A stretch of DNA of 64,000 nucleotides from Gammaproteobacteria bacterium (GTDB lineage: Bacteria; Pseudomonadota; Gammaproteobacteria; VBWC01): contig JAHFRU010000001.1 of the NCBI GenBank assembly GCA_023266115.1, positions 378,377-442,376 on the forward strand. Direction: 5' to 3'. The first letter of the stretch is position 1; each line of letters starts with the position of its first letter. Under the pieces are notes generated by a model. The model did no database searches and was not told where the DNA came from. It saw nothing but the letters and a program-made list of their open reading frames with translations. Of this stretch, positions 52,286 through 60,667 are shown piece by piece. The translations under genes and the position numbers were made by a program.

Positions 52286-52495
52286 ATGAACAGCATCATA
52301 CTTGGATTGATATCGATCTCATTCGGCATGTGGGGGCTTACCGTCTGGTGGTGGTCGTTCGCCGAGCTGCTGCGCGGTCTGACCCCGGTTATCCTGATTC
52401 TGATCGGCGTGCTGGCGCTGGCGGCCGGCGTTTCGCAGGTGCAGAAGGGTGGTGCCAAGTCACGTAAACAGCCGTTGGGTGACGACGACCTCTAG
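52286..52495 (+). CDS. mamI: Magnetosome protein MamI, second copy
   Basis: 69 residues: MNSIILGLISISFGMWGLTV, the shared core WWWSFAELLRG, then a second helix (VILILIGVLALAAGVSQVQ). It is clearly paralogous to the copy at 31322, with the tail diverged (GGAKSRKQPLGDDDL). It follows mamH by 61 bp, reproducing the mamH-mamI pair of other mamAB operons, so this may be the ancestral location and the copy before mamE the displaced one, or the reverse. Confidence 0.92.
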   Translation: MNSIILGLISISFGMWGLTVWWWSFAELLRGLTPVILILIGVLALAAGVSQVQKGGAKSRKQPLGDDDL

Positions 52496-52602
52496 ATGGG
52501 TCCGCCCTGCGGGGCATGACGCACCGGTTCCCCAATAGTTTCGTGTGGTCGTGCGCGCCAACCCGCGACAAACCCATCGCAAGTGTTCCTGGACGGATTC
52601 GC

Positions 52603-53073
52603 ATGCAAATTGCCGGAATCACACTGTTATGTTTTATAGGGGCGGTACCGTTGCTCGTCGGCTGCGAACGCGCGAGTGACTCGACAACGGTCGAGACCAT
52701 GGCCGGCAGCAGTGTCAAGCGTATCAATGATCCAGAGCAGATCGCCACGGGTCAGCAGGTCTACCAGGCCAACTGTGCCGGATGTCACGGCGAAAACGCG
52801 GCTGGCGCGACCAACTGGCGCCAGCCTGGGGCGGACGGCCGGTACCCCGCGCCACCGCTCGATGGCTCCGGCCATGCGTGGCATCACTCCACCGCCGTTT
52901 TGATCCAGATGATCAGGAACGGTAGCCCGGATGGGCAGGGCAATATGCCCGCATGGGGCGACAAATTGTCGGAGCAGGACGTCCGTGCGGTGATCGCGTG
53001 GTTCCAATCGCTGTGGCCGGACCCCGTCTACGCCGCGTGGTACGACATGCAGCAACGCTCGCCAAGTGAGTGA
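52603..53073 (+). CDS. Cytochrome c lipoprotein
   Basis: ATG 52603 opens a lipoprotein signal (ITLLCFIGAVPLLVGC), giving 156 residues; the longer track start is not supported. One haem motif CAGCH and a distal Met (GNMPAWGDKLSEQDVRAVIA) indicate a class I cytochrome c. It may donate or accept electrons in the periplasm; a link with magnetosome redox control is only positional (108 bp after mamI). Confidence 0.85.
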   Translation: MQIAGITLLCFIGAVPLLVGCERASDSTTVETMAGSSVKRINDPEQIATGQQVYQANCAGCHGENAAGATNWRQPGADGRYPAPPLDGSGHAWHHSTAVLIQMIRNGSPDGQGNMPAWGDKLSEQDVRAVIAWFQSLWPDPVYAAWYDMQQRSPSE

Positions 53074-53130
53074 CGAGTGCTCGACCTGGCTTTCGAGCCG
53101 CTGGCCAGGTAACCAGCGACGATGTGAGCG

Positions 53131-53913
53131 CTATTTGAGCCAGTTGATCTCGGCAGCGGTGACCGCGCCGATCAATGTCTGACCCGGATTTCCGGGGATT
53201 TCCGCATTCGTCTGTGAAAGCGGTATCCGGCCGCCCATGATCTCCGCCTTGCTCTGCGGATACAGCGGTTGCTTGTCCGGTTCCGCAAAACCTGCCGGGT
53301 GTATCGGCAGGTTGGTGCGCATATCGTATTTGTCCGTCGCGCCGACCGTGTGCAGCAGTTCGTGCGCCATGACCACGTTGTTCTGCCCCTCAAGCCGACG
53401 ATCCGCGAACGCATTGACGACGCCGAGCAAGCCCTTTTGCAGGCCGAACGAATGCTCGAGCCGGTCATACTGCTTCGGGTCGTGATACACGACGAACATC
53501 TGGATGTCCGCCGACGGGCCTTTAAACGTATCGTTTTTCCACGCCCAATACCGCATCTTCAGGCTCCAGGTCATTACGCCGAGCGTGTCGCCGTTCGGCG
53601 GCGGTTTGGGTGGAAACTTCGTGACCGGCGGCGCCAGTTTCATGGTGACCGGATTCGCCAGTTTCAGACCGTGACGTTGCGCCTCGCGTGCCATGAATTC
53701 CTCAATCGGCACAAACGCCTCGGCGCGCAGATCGCTGATATAGCGGGCCGAGGCATCGCTGCCATCGCCATTGACCGGATACACCACCACCCACAACGGC
53801 CGGTCCCAGGCAGTGGAACGCGCCTTCGCGAGCCAGCTGCTTAATGCGACGAACAGCAGGACGAGGAGTAGAAGAAAAATACGGAACGTACGGAAGGTGC
53901 TGCGGGTCGCCAT
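53131..53913 (-). CDS. Membrane-anchored zincin-like metalloprotease
   Basis: 260 residues: N-terminal helix (IFLLLLVLLFVALSSWLA), then a domain with the zinc motif H184-E-L-L-H188 in MAHELLHTVGATDKYDM and later MGGRIPLSQTNAEIPG. The extended HExxH motif with a nearby Asp is typical of small secreted zincins. No peptidase family is assigned. It is on the opposite strand, convergent with the cytochrome gene. Confidence 0.7.
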   Translation of the reverse strand: MATRSTFRTFRIFLLLLVLLFVALSSWLAKARSTAWDRPLWVVVYPVNGDGSDASARYISDLRAEAFVPIEEFMAREAQRHGLKLANPVTMKLAPPVTKFPPKPPPNGDTLGVMTWSLKMRYWAWKNDTFKGPSADIQMFVVYHDPKQYDRLEHSFGLQKGLLGVVNAFADRRLEGQNNVVMAHELLHTVGATDKYDMRTNLPIHPAGFAEPDKQPLYPQSKAEIMGGRIPLSQTNAEIPGNPGQTLIGAVTAAEINWLK

Positions 53914-54157
53914 GATTTCTATAACCTAGCACATTATGCATAAACTGTTGAGAAGCGGCTGAGTGCGAATAAAATAGTGACCGTTATCGCAGGTGAGTTT
54001 TCGCATTAATTCTTCCGTGGGGGATTCGAATTTCTTGATTGCTACGGACCCTGTCGCTACGACTCTTTAGCAGATAACGCGGGGATCATGTACACGATAC
54101 TCTATATGCCATACAATACTTGGCGGACAATTTTTAACCTTTAAACTAGGAGCAACA

Positions 54158-54448
54158 ATGAGGATGCGTTATCTATTGTTAGCGATGCTCGTAATGTTAT
54201 TTTCCAGTAGCGCTCTATTCGCGGATGCTACTGACATGAAAGAAATAAGCATATCACGCGCCATGGGCAGTACGACCTTAAATGCAAACGACATGGAGCG
54301 TGCGTTCGGGCAGGCTGTAAGCATGCCGGACGTATCTACACTCTCTACCGCTGAAATGGGCGAGATCAAAGGGGGAGCTTGTTACTATTTAATGTATATT
54401 GCTGGTCGTTACTACCAGATATCTCTTCCTAACAGTTATTGCAGCTGA
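54158..54448 (+). CDS. Small secreted peptide precursor, CYYLMY family
   Basis: 96 residues with CTAGGAGCAACA before the ATG. Signal peptide (YLLLAMLVMLFSSSALFA), a leader with the motif LNANDMERAFGQAVSMPDVS, a Gly-Gly site (MGEIKGG, 72-73) and a 23-residue C-terminal peptide ACYYLMYIAGRYYQISLPNS ending YCS, with Cys at 75 and 95. The same C-terminal block occurs in the lipoprotein at 57151. The layout of leader, GG and short Cys-bounded core beside a C39 peptidase suggests a processed peptide. Family unknown to me. Confidence 0.75.
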   Translation: MRMRYLLLAMLVMLFSSSALFADATDMKEISISRAMGSTTLNANDMERAFGQAVSMPDVSTLSTAEMGEIKGGACYYLMYIAGRYYQISLPNSYCS

Positions 54449-54559
54449 GTCCCCCGACGCCTAACTTTAGATGGGTAGCAGGCGCGTTGTAATGTGACCG
54501 GGTCTACTGTTCGTTTTCCTGCGTCCTAACGTTTTTGATTATCCTTAAACAGGATTAAA

Positions 54560-55465
54560 ATGCGCTTTTCTATCGGGGCTAGTATCTTGCTCGGGCTGTG
54601 CTTGGTGGTGCGAGCAGAAGCCGACGATCAACCTCTTACCGAGGACTTGCTAACACTTTCAAAACACTGGAGTGTTGGCGCCAACCTGGTCTATGCAAAC
54701 TCCGAAAGCAGGAACAGCGAGGCGGTTGATTTTGTGCAAGTACAAACGGGGCCGGCTCAGTTTGTGCGTGTGCCGTCAGCTGTTGGTGAGCAACATACTG
54801 TCACGGACCTGATCATCTACGGCGCGAGCGCGAGCTATGGGTTGACTGAGAATACCGAGTTCTCGGTCCGCGCCAGTGCTTCCTCCAGTTATTTTCGCAG
54901 TGAATCGGCTGCTGGCACCATCGCCAGTAACGATTCCCGATTCTCTGACGCGTGGCTCGGGCTTAGCCACAGGTTTGATACCGGCCGAGAGTCCGCCAGT
55001 TTATTCGGGTTCGCGCAAACGGCGTTTGCCGAAAATTCAAATGTTAGCGGCACCAATATTGTGAGTGGCAAGTCCTGGTTGATGGGGGTCACGAGTTATC
55101 GCAAGGTTGATCCAATGCTTTTTAGCATTACCGCCGCTTATCAATACAGTATGGATAGAAATACCGATAGAGGCGTTCTTGATCCGGGCGATGTTATTGC
55201 GATTGACCCTTCGGTCAGTTTTTTGGCCAATCCGGATGTGACGTTGAGTCTCGGTACGAGCTGGAGTTCAAGGCAAGGCGATACACGTGACGGTGGCCCC
55301 CAATCCATACGCATTACACAAATGTCCCTGAATGTCGGGGTTGGTTACGCATGGTCGGAAAACACGCTGTTATTTTTCAACACTAACGCCGATATCAGCG
55401 GTGCTGGAGGTGCGAGCGTAAGTTTGTCGTTTTTATATCAGCCTCGACATGAGGCCGATCGATAA
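54560..55465 (+). CDS. FapF-like outer-membrane beta-barrel transporter
   Basis: 301 residues: signal peptide (ASILLGLCLVVRAEA), a short periplasmic start (QPLTEDLLTLSKHWSVGANL), then alternating amphipathic strands (LIIYGASASYGLTENTEFSV, SLNVGVGYAWSENTLLFFNT). The pattern matches FapF/MetA-type outer-membrane transporters, although the N-terminal coiled coil of FapF is missing or very short. Located 111 bp after the peptide gene on the same strand, it may export the processed peptide. Confidence 0.65.
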   Translation: MRFSIGASILLGLCLVVRAEADDQPLTEDLLTLSKHWSVGANLVYANSESRNSEAVDFVQVQTGPAQFVRVPSAVGEQHTVTDLIIYGASASYGLTENTEFSVRASASSSYFRSESAAGTIASNDSRFSDAWLGLSHRFDTGRESASLFGFAQTAFAENSNVSGTNIVSGKSWLMGVTSYRKVDPMLFSITAAYQYSMDRNTDRGVLDPGDVIAIDPSVSFLANPDVTLSLGTSWSSRQGDTRDGGPQSIRITQMSLNVGVGYAWSENTLLFFNTNADISGAGGASVSLSFLYQPRHEADR

Positions 55466-55555
55466 CGACCCGGTTGCCCGACTTCAGGGGAATTGACGAG
55501 TCCCGCAGATTGAGATACAGGCCGGAACGTGGTGCGAAAGGGGCATTCATGCCGC

Positions 55556-56230
55556 TTAGCGGTAAGGTGTTCGTTGCGCATTCCGCAACATCTTGATAGA
55601 TACCTCGCTCCATGGCTCTGGCTGGCCAAAGAAGCCCTCATTGGTGACGCTGTCGGCGCTATTGGTTTGTGGCAGCACCAAAAAGATTGTCCCGACACGT
55701 TCATCATTGCTGCCGGTTTCCCAAAGTCGCGAGAACGTGTCTGTTGGGTAGCGCTGGTTACCGCTGACCGGGTCTGCAAGCCAGATCATATCGTCGCTAA
55801 TGCCGCGTAATACCGCAAAGTGAGGGCCGGCACGCGTACGTAAAAAGACGATGGCGGGTATTTTGATTTCCTGCAATTGGCGCAGGGTCAGTGCCAGGCC
55901 AACGCCTTTATATCCAAAGCGAGGCAGAATTTGCGCCATATCGGCAAATGAAAACCAGGCGTCCTTTCCCGCGGTCTCCAGAATGTCGCTTTCGGAAATA
56001 TCCAGTCCATAGAACCCGTGGAGTATGGTGGCCAGCGAGGCCGCGCCACAGGAATAATCCAGTTGTTGCTTTATCACCTTGTCATCGCGTTGTTCATTCC
56101 ATGGCTTGAGGGCTATGCGTCCTTTCATCGTCATGGTTTGCAGCGCGACGGCACCATGGGCCTTCTCCGCTGCAAGGTTGAGCACGAGCGAGAAGATGGC
56201 GACTAACAAGGCGGGTGATTTCCGGTACAT
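55556..56230 (-). CDS. Periplasmic C39-type peptidase, FapD-like
   Basis: 224 residues with a signal peptide (ALLVAIFSLVLNLAAEKAHG) and a single C39 domain: C61 (QQLDYSCGAASLATIL), H137 (GPHFAVLRG) and D153 (IWLADPVSG). C39 peptidases cut leader peptides after Gly-Gly; this one lacks the ABC transporter domains of bacteriocin exporters and is Sec-exported, like FapD of functional amyloid systems. Probably processes the GG-containing peptides at 54158 and 57151. Convergent with the barrel gene. Confidence 0.85.
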   Translation of the reverse strand: MYRKSPALLVAIFSLVLNLAAEKAHGAVALQTMTMKGRIALKPWNEQRDDKVIKQQLDYSCGAASLATILHGFYGLDISESDILETAGKDAWFSFADMAQILPRFGYKGVGLALTLRQLQEIKIPAIVFLRTRAGPHFAVLRGISDDMIWLADPVSGNQRYPTDTFSRLWETGSNDERVGTIFLVLPQTNSADSVTNEGFFGQPEPWSEVSIKMLRNAQRTPYR

Positions 56231-56427
56231 ACCGTTTGACCGCGTGCTATTCGATTGGCTTGTTCGTAGTCATCACTACCATCGGCCCGTCATACCGGGG
56301 CATCGCCTTTGGTGCGGCCGACGTTTTCCATCAAGCAGAGAATAACAGAGTGATCGGCGGCAGTCTTTTCCCGGTGCGAATTGACCTTTGATAGGCAATG
56401 ATACGAAACTCATAATCTCCGCTTCAA

Positions 56428-56703
56428 TCAACTATTCACGGAGCGAAAGGAGATGAAAAAATACTGTTTGCCATTCGCGGCCCTGGTGATGTTCGGTTCG
56501 AGCCGCGCCTTGTTCGCGGCGGCCACTGATTTGAATAAAGCGGGCGCATCGAGCGCGGCCACGTCGGCAATGCCTACGGACGGTCCGAACGCGCGCTCCA
56601 TGTCATGGGCGTCTAGATCATTAGTGACAGTATCATTGGCGGTCACGAGCGAGCTGCCTAAAAGCAACGTTGCGGCCCCCAGTATCTGGTGAATCCTTGT
56701 CAT
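56428..56703 (-). CDS. Small secreted protein with DMERAFG leader, apparently chimeric
   Basis: 91 residues from ATG 56703 (GGAG 8 bp upstream). Signal peptide (ILGAATLLLGSSLVTA), then LDAHDMERAFGPSVGIADVA, matching the leader of the 54158 precursor. The rest (FKSVAAANKARLEPNITRAA) is the antisense of a sequence that on the plus strand reads MKKYCLPFAALVMFG and ALFAAATDL, resembling the 54158 signal peptide. So this is a 5' half of one paralogue fused tail-to-tail to an inverted 5' half of another. No CYYLMY peptide remains. It may be non-functional. Confidence 0.5.
   Translation of the reverse strand: MTRIHQILGAATLLLGSSLVTANDTVTNDLDAHDMERAFGPSVGIADVAALDAPALFKSVAAANKARLEPNITRAANGKQYFFISFRSVNS
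56453..56550 (+). pseudogene. Inverted 5' fragment of a CYYLMY-type precursor
   Basis: GGAGCGAAAGGAG precedes ATG 56453, opening MKKYCLPFAALVMFGSSRAL followed by FAAATDLNKA. This parallels the 54158 precursor start (MRMRYLLLAMLVMLFSSSAL, FADATDMKE). The frame continues to 56692, but after about 56550 it is only the antisense of the minus-strand leader, so the fragment is cut off. Confidence 0.5.
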
Positions 56704-56815
56704 GTGGTTGTTCTCCGTTGGTGGATGGATTTATCGAAACGAATGACTGGCGCCTTCGCTATGGCGCCAGCCGGTCAATCGCTGTCAGGTTTGCATTTTG
56801 TGTTGGGTTGCGTTG

Positions 56816-57151
56816 TTATTTGCAGAACTGCGGCGGCAGCGGAATCTGGTAATACAGGCCAGCCGCATACATCAGGTAATAGCAAGAACCTTTTAGCTTC
56901 AGGACAGTAATCGTCTCTATGCTTTCAACTGCCTCCACCGCAACAGGGAACTTGGGTGTGGTGGCTGAGACCCGGTTGCCCTTTTCATCGAGTATCTGCA
57001 GCTTGCCTTCGGCATCGAATCCAATACTCACCGGGGCGGTGGAGGTGTCCATCGTCGTTGCTTTCTGCCGTGGCATCTCCGCGCAGGCAGAGAGCGACAC
57101 CGCCACCAGTGCCAGAAATGCGTATATCGATGTTATTTTTTTGTTATTCAT
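56816..57151 (-). CDS. Lipoprotein carrying a C-terminal CYYLMY peptide
   Basis: ATG 57151 with AGAGGAG 8 bp upstream gives 111 residues; the long track start is unsupported. Lipobox VSLSAC (Cys 23), a small beta segment (IGFDAEGKLQILDEKGNRVS), then LKGSCYYLMYAAGLYYQIPL and PPQFCK. Cys at 90 and 110 have the same 20-residue spacing as in the 54158 peptide. Gly-Ser before the first Cys could be a C39 cleavage site. It lies 62 bp after the FecR/TPR gene on the same strand. Confidence 0.75.
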   Translation of the reverse strand: MNNKKITSIYAFLALVAVSLSACAEMPRQKATTMDTSTAPVSIGFDAEGKLQILDEKGNRVSATTPKFPVAVEAVESIETITVLKLKGSCYYLMYAAGLYYQIPLPPQFCK

Positions 57152-57213
57152 ACTACATGCTCCTCTGCTTGTTAATGATACCTTAACCCACTTGCCCGTT
57201 TGCCGCGCTTTCA

Positions 57214-60200
57214 TTAAAACCACAATGACAGCCGCCCGAACACCAGACGCTCCGGGTACACAGACGGATGGTTCGGGTCGGGGTCGTGATAGCTGAATGA
57301 CTGATCGAATAGATTGTTTGCCTCGATCGATATCAGCCCATGACGCCCGGGCAGGCGGTATCCGAGGCTGACGTCTGCCAGCCAGAACCGATCGCTGCCT
57401 TCCGTCACCGTGCTTGTCAGCGGCGCGATGAACTGTCCTTCCTGGCGTATATGGGTCGTCGTCAGTTTTGCAAACCATCCGGAGGGATGATGATAGGCAG
57501 CGCTCAGCGGGAGCGAACGGGTTGTTAAAGAAACGGTGTCGTTGTTTCGGGGCAGGCTGATGGTTGCTTCGAGGTCTTCGTATTGGTACTCGGCGCTTAT
57601 CGATACATGGGATGTCGGGTTCCAGTAATAATAGACCCGGTGTAACTGTTCCTGCCAGTCTGCTACATTCGTTATCCCACCAACCTGAAATGGCACATCA
57701 AGGTCACGTTTGGAAAATTCTATACCGGCGTACGCTTGTTGGGATAGTTGTTGATCGATTGCGATTCCTCCACGCTTGGAATCCGTCCCCGAAGCATCGT
57801 CAAAAAACTGATTGAACCCCGCAACCTGGGTGGGCTCTATGGTCTGATTGGCAACCAAATCGCGCTTCAGGCTGCGGAACGCCGCCGTGCGAATGGTTGT
57901 AGTCTCTCGAGGCGACCAGGTTATCCCCAGTTTTGGGTTGATCTGGTCGCGATCAATTTGCGTGCCATCAAAGTTGTCTGCACTAACGCCCAGTAGCCAG
58001 TTGATGTTACCGGGATAGCGAGTGCTCGAGTAGAGGTAGGCGTTGGTGTGCCGGTTATTATCACTCGTGGTGGTCGGCGTGACTATCAGTGGGAACGGAA
58101 AACCAAGATCGACGGTTGTGGTAGTCAGGCTGTCGCTATCAGATTCAAAATAACCGGCGCCACTGATAATCGTTGTCATTTCAGTGCGATATAAATGCTG
58201 AATTTCGCTGATGGTTGCATCGTCATTACGGTCAAAATCGATAGCGACTCCTGGCGTGGGAACGTCGTCCTGGGTAAGTTTAAAATCCTGCGTGATCACC
58301 GATGCGATTACCTGTGACCGTGGTGAGAAACGGTGGCCCAGTCCCAGGCGAACGGTGTCCGCATCCTCAGTTTCACGGAAGTTCGATTTTTCGGTGCCTG
58401 GCAGAAAGCGTAGCGCCAGATCGCCCTTATCCGACTCGGCCGTGCGAAACTCGGCCTGAACAGTGGTAGAGGGCGTGAGGCTTAGTTGCGCGAACGCGTT
58501 ATAGATGTCCCGGTCGAGATCGCTGTTGGGCCGGAAACCGTCGGTTTCATAATGGAATTGCCCGAGGCTGTAGGAAAATCGGTCCTGTAGGCCGGACACC
58601 ACGATATCGTCGCCCCAGATGCCGTTGCCACCTTTTATCGCGTTGGCCTGGAACGTCGTACTGTTACGTACGAACAGCGGGTTGAACTCGTTGTATGAGG
58701 CATTGGCTGGGCCGGCGCCTTTTAGTATCGCCAGGTCGGTTTCCGCCAGTTGCGGCTGTATCGGGTTCAGGTTCAGCGGTTGTAACAACTGGGCCTGCAA
58801 AAGCTCGCTGACCCTGGCGATTTCATGGCGTGGCAATGTGGCATAGGAATCGGCCAGAAAACGGTGTGCGGAATGGTTGCCGGGGTCCGTGTTGACTGAC
58901 TTCCAGCCCTCGGCCAGTGCCAGCTGACCAAAGCCGACCTCGCTATAGATGCGTGCCAGATTCGCCGATCGCGCGGCCTGATCCTCATCCAGCAGCAGCC
59001 GTGAGCGATACACAGCGCGGTTGTCGTTGCGCGCGACTGACTCCTGTAAATCGTCGAGCGCCTCGACCGGGCGGTTGTCGCCCTGCTTGCGCAATGCGTC
59101 GTACAGCCAGGGTGTCGGGTCGTTCGGGTCAAGGTCTTTGGCCATGCTGAACTGGTCGCCGGCGAGTTTGTCGCGGCGTTCTTCGTAATAGGCCTTGCCG
59201 AGGTAGCTGCGGATCAACGAGCGGTTCGGGTCGAGGACGGCGGCGATTTCCATGTTACGCCGCCCGGCTTCCAGCTCGCCTTTCCGTATCTGCGCGAGTC
59301 CGAGTCCGAGGCGTGCCAGTGGATCTGCCTGATCGAGCGCGACCGCTTTTTCGAATGCGCTGATCGCGGCGTTGGTGTCGATCCGGATCAATTCGGCAAA
59401 GCCCAGCACGGTCTGTGTGCGCGCCAGCGACGGATTCAAGGCGACCGCCTTGTCGGCGGCCGTCTGCGCGCCATTGAGGTCATGCAGCATCAGGCGCAAT
59501 TCGGCGAGCCGCGCCCAGGCGAAAGCACTCTCCGGATTCAGGGTCGCGGCAATACGCGCATGCTCCAGCGCCATGTCGAGATGAAACGCTGCCTGATGCG
59601 CATACGACTGGGCGAGATGCGCCGCGGCGTTGTCCGGCGCCGCGGTCGTCGCCTGTTCGGCGGACTGCAGCGCCGCAGGAACGTCGTTGCGGGCGATGGC
59701 AATGACACTGCGCAGCGCGAGCGCGTCTGCGTCGTCGGCACGTAGCGCCAGCGCGTGACCGATATCGGCCCGCGCCTCGTCGACCCGGCCGACAGATAGC
59801 AGCAGGGAAGCGCGGTAACTGAAGAAGCGTGCATCATCCGGCAGTGGCTTGATGTCCTGCACCGCCGCCAGTGCCGCACGGGTATCGCCGGCGTGGGAAT
59901 GCGCGATCGATTGTGTGAGCGCTTTGGCCAGCGGTTGTGGCATGGTGGCCAGCTCGCGTTCTTCAAAATCAATCACCGGCGGGTAGTACAGTGTCCATTC
60001 GACGGCATCGCGCGGTTTGATGACGGTCTGACGCTGGGGCGCCGCACCGGATTGCGCCGTCGCCGACTGGCCGTGGGTCAGTGTGATCGATCCCGCGCGA
60101 TTATCGGCGATGACGGTTCCTTCGAATACTGCCACGAACGCGTTATCGGCGCCGGCGCGCACGACAAACTCCGTGCCCTCGACGCCGGCATTGACGAACG

Positions 60201-60588
60201 GTGTGGTGATTTTCAGATTGCGCGGCACGCGGCTGATAAAGTGCGCCGCGCCGCGCAGCATATCCAGCACGGATTCCGACTCGCGCGCCACCGCCGTCAA
60301 GGTCAGGGTCGTCGCCTGGTCGAGACGCATCACCGTCTCGTTGACGAGCATCAGCGCGGCGCGCGAACGCTCCGCGACACGGATGCTGTCGCCGGTACAG
60401 AAGCGGTCGTTGAGTTCTACGGGTTGCCAGTCGGTGTTACCGGCATGACGTGTATCGACCGAGCCTTCGACGGATACCGCCTGCGCCACCGGGTCGGCGC
60501 AGCGGCTTTCGGCCATGGCAGACCCTGGCCCGAAAATCGTGGCAGAACCAAGTAAAACGGCGAAATATCGAAGCGGGAAACGCACCAT
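57214..60588 (-). CDS. FecR/TPR protein with C-terminal outer-membrane beta-barrel
   Basis: About 1124 residues from ATG 60588 (or GTG 60591, better spaced from AAGGGAG); the track start at 60768 overlaps the cyclase gene. Signal peptide (YFAVLLGSATIFGPGSAMA), a FecR-like domain (VSVEGSVDTRHAG, NLKITTPFVNAGVEGTEFVV), some ten TPRs (about 240-600), then a barrel of about 480 residues ending VFGRLSLWF with TonB-receptor-like strands (WLADVSLGYRLPGRHGLISI). There is no plug domain. This three-part build suggests an outer-membrane secretion or assembly channel with a periplasmic scaffold. It is flanked by the cyclase and the CYYLMY lipoprotein. Confidence 0.8.
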   Translation of the reverse strand: MVRFPLRYFAVLLGSATIFGPGSAMAESRCADPVAQAVSVEGSVDTRHAGNTDWQPVELNDRFCTGDSIRVAERSRAALMLVNETVMRLDQATTLTLTAVARESESVLDMLRGAAHFISRVPRNLKITTPFVNAGVEGTEFVVRAGADNAFVAVFEGTVIADNRAGSITLTHGQSATAQSGAAPQRQTVIKPRDAVEWTLYYPPVIDFEERELATMPQPLAKALTQSIAHSHAGDTRAALAAVQDIKPLPDDARFFSYRASLLLSVGRVDEARADIGHALALRADDADALALRSVIAIARNDVPAALQSAEQATTAAPDNAAAHLAQSYAHQAAFHLDMALEHARIAATLNPESAFAWARLAELRLMLHDLNGAQTAADKAVALNPSLARTQTVLGFAELIRIDTNAAISAFEKAVALDQADPLARLGLGLAQIRKGELEAGRRNMEIAAVLDPNRSLIRSYLGKAYYEERRDKLAGDQFSMAKDLDPNDPTPWLYDALRKQGDNRPVEALDDLQESVARNDNRAVYRSRLLLDEDQAARSANLARIYSEVGFGQLALAEGWKSVNTDPGNHSAHRFLADSYATLPRHEIARVSELLQAQLLQPLNLNPIQPQLAETDLAILKGAGPANASYNEFNPLFVRNSTTFQANAIKGGNGIWGDDIVVSGLQDRFSYSLGQFHYETDGFRPNSDLDRDIYNAFAQLSLTPSTTVQAEFRTAESDKGDLALRFLPGTEKSNFRETEDADTVRLGLGHRFSPRSQVIASVITQDFKLTQDDVPTPGVAIDFDRNDDATISEIQHLYRTEMTTIISGAGYFESDSDSLTTTTVDLGFPFPLIVTPTTTSDNNRHTNAYLYSSTRYPGNINWLLGVSADNFDGTQIDRDQINPKLGITWSPRETTTIRTAAFRSLKRDLVANQTIEPTQVAGFNQFFDDASGTDSKRGGIAIDQQLSQQAYAGIEFSKRDLDVPFQVGGITNVADWQEQLHRVYYYWNPTSHVSISAEYQYEDLEATISLPRNNDTVSLTTRSLPLSAAYHHPSGWFAKLTTTHIRQEGQFIAPLTSTVTEGSDRFWLADVSLGYRLPGRHGLISIEANNLFDQSFSYHDPDPNHPSVYPERLVFGRLSLWF

Positions 60589-60667
60589 CACGGTCTGCAC
60601 TCCCTTGCCCATTTTATTTATTCTTTGAGCAGAAAAGTATAGGTGACCGGTCGACGGCAATGCAATG

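Noticed and set aside
54169-54369. Minus-strand ORF opposite the 54158 precursor
   Set aside because: It is the complement of the signal peptide and leader; the plus-strand frame has the ribosome site, signal peptide and the shared CYYLMY block.
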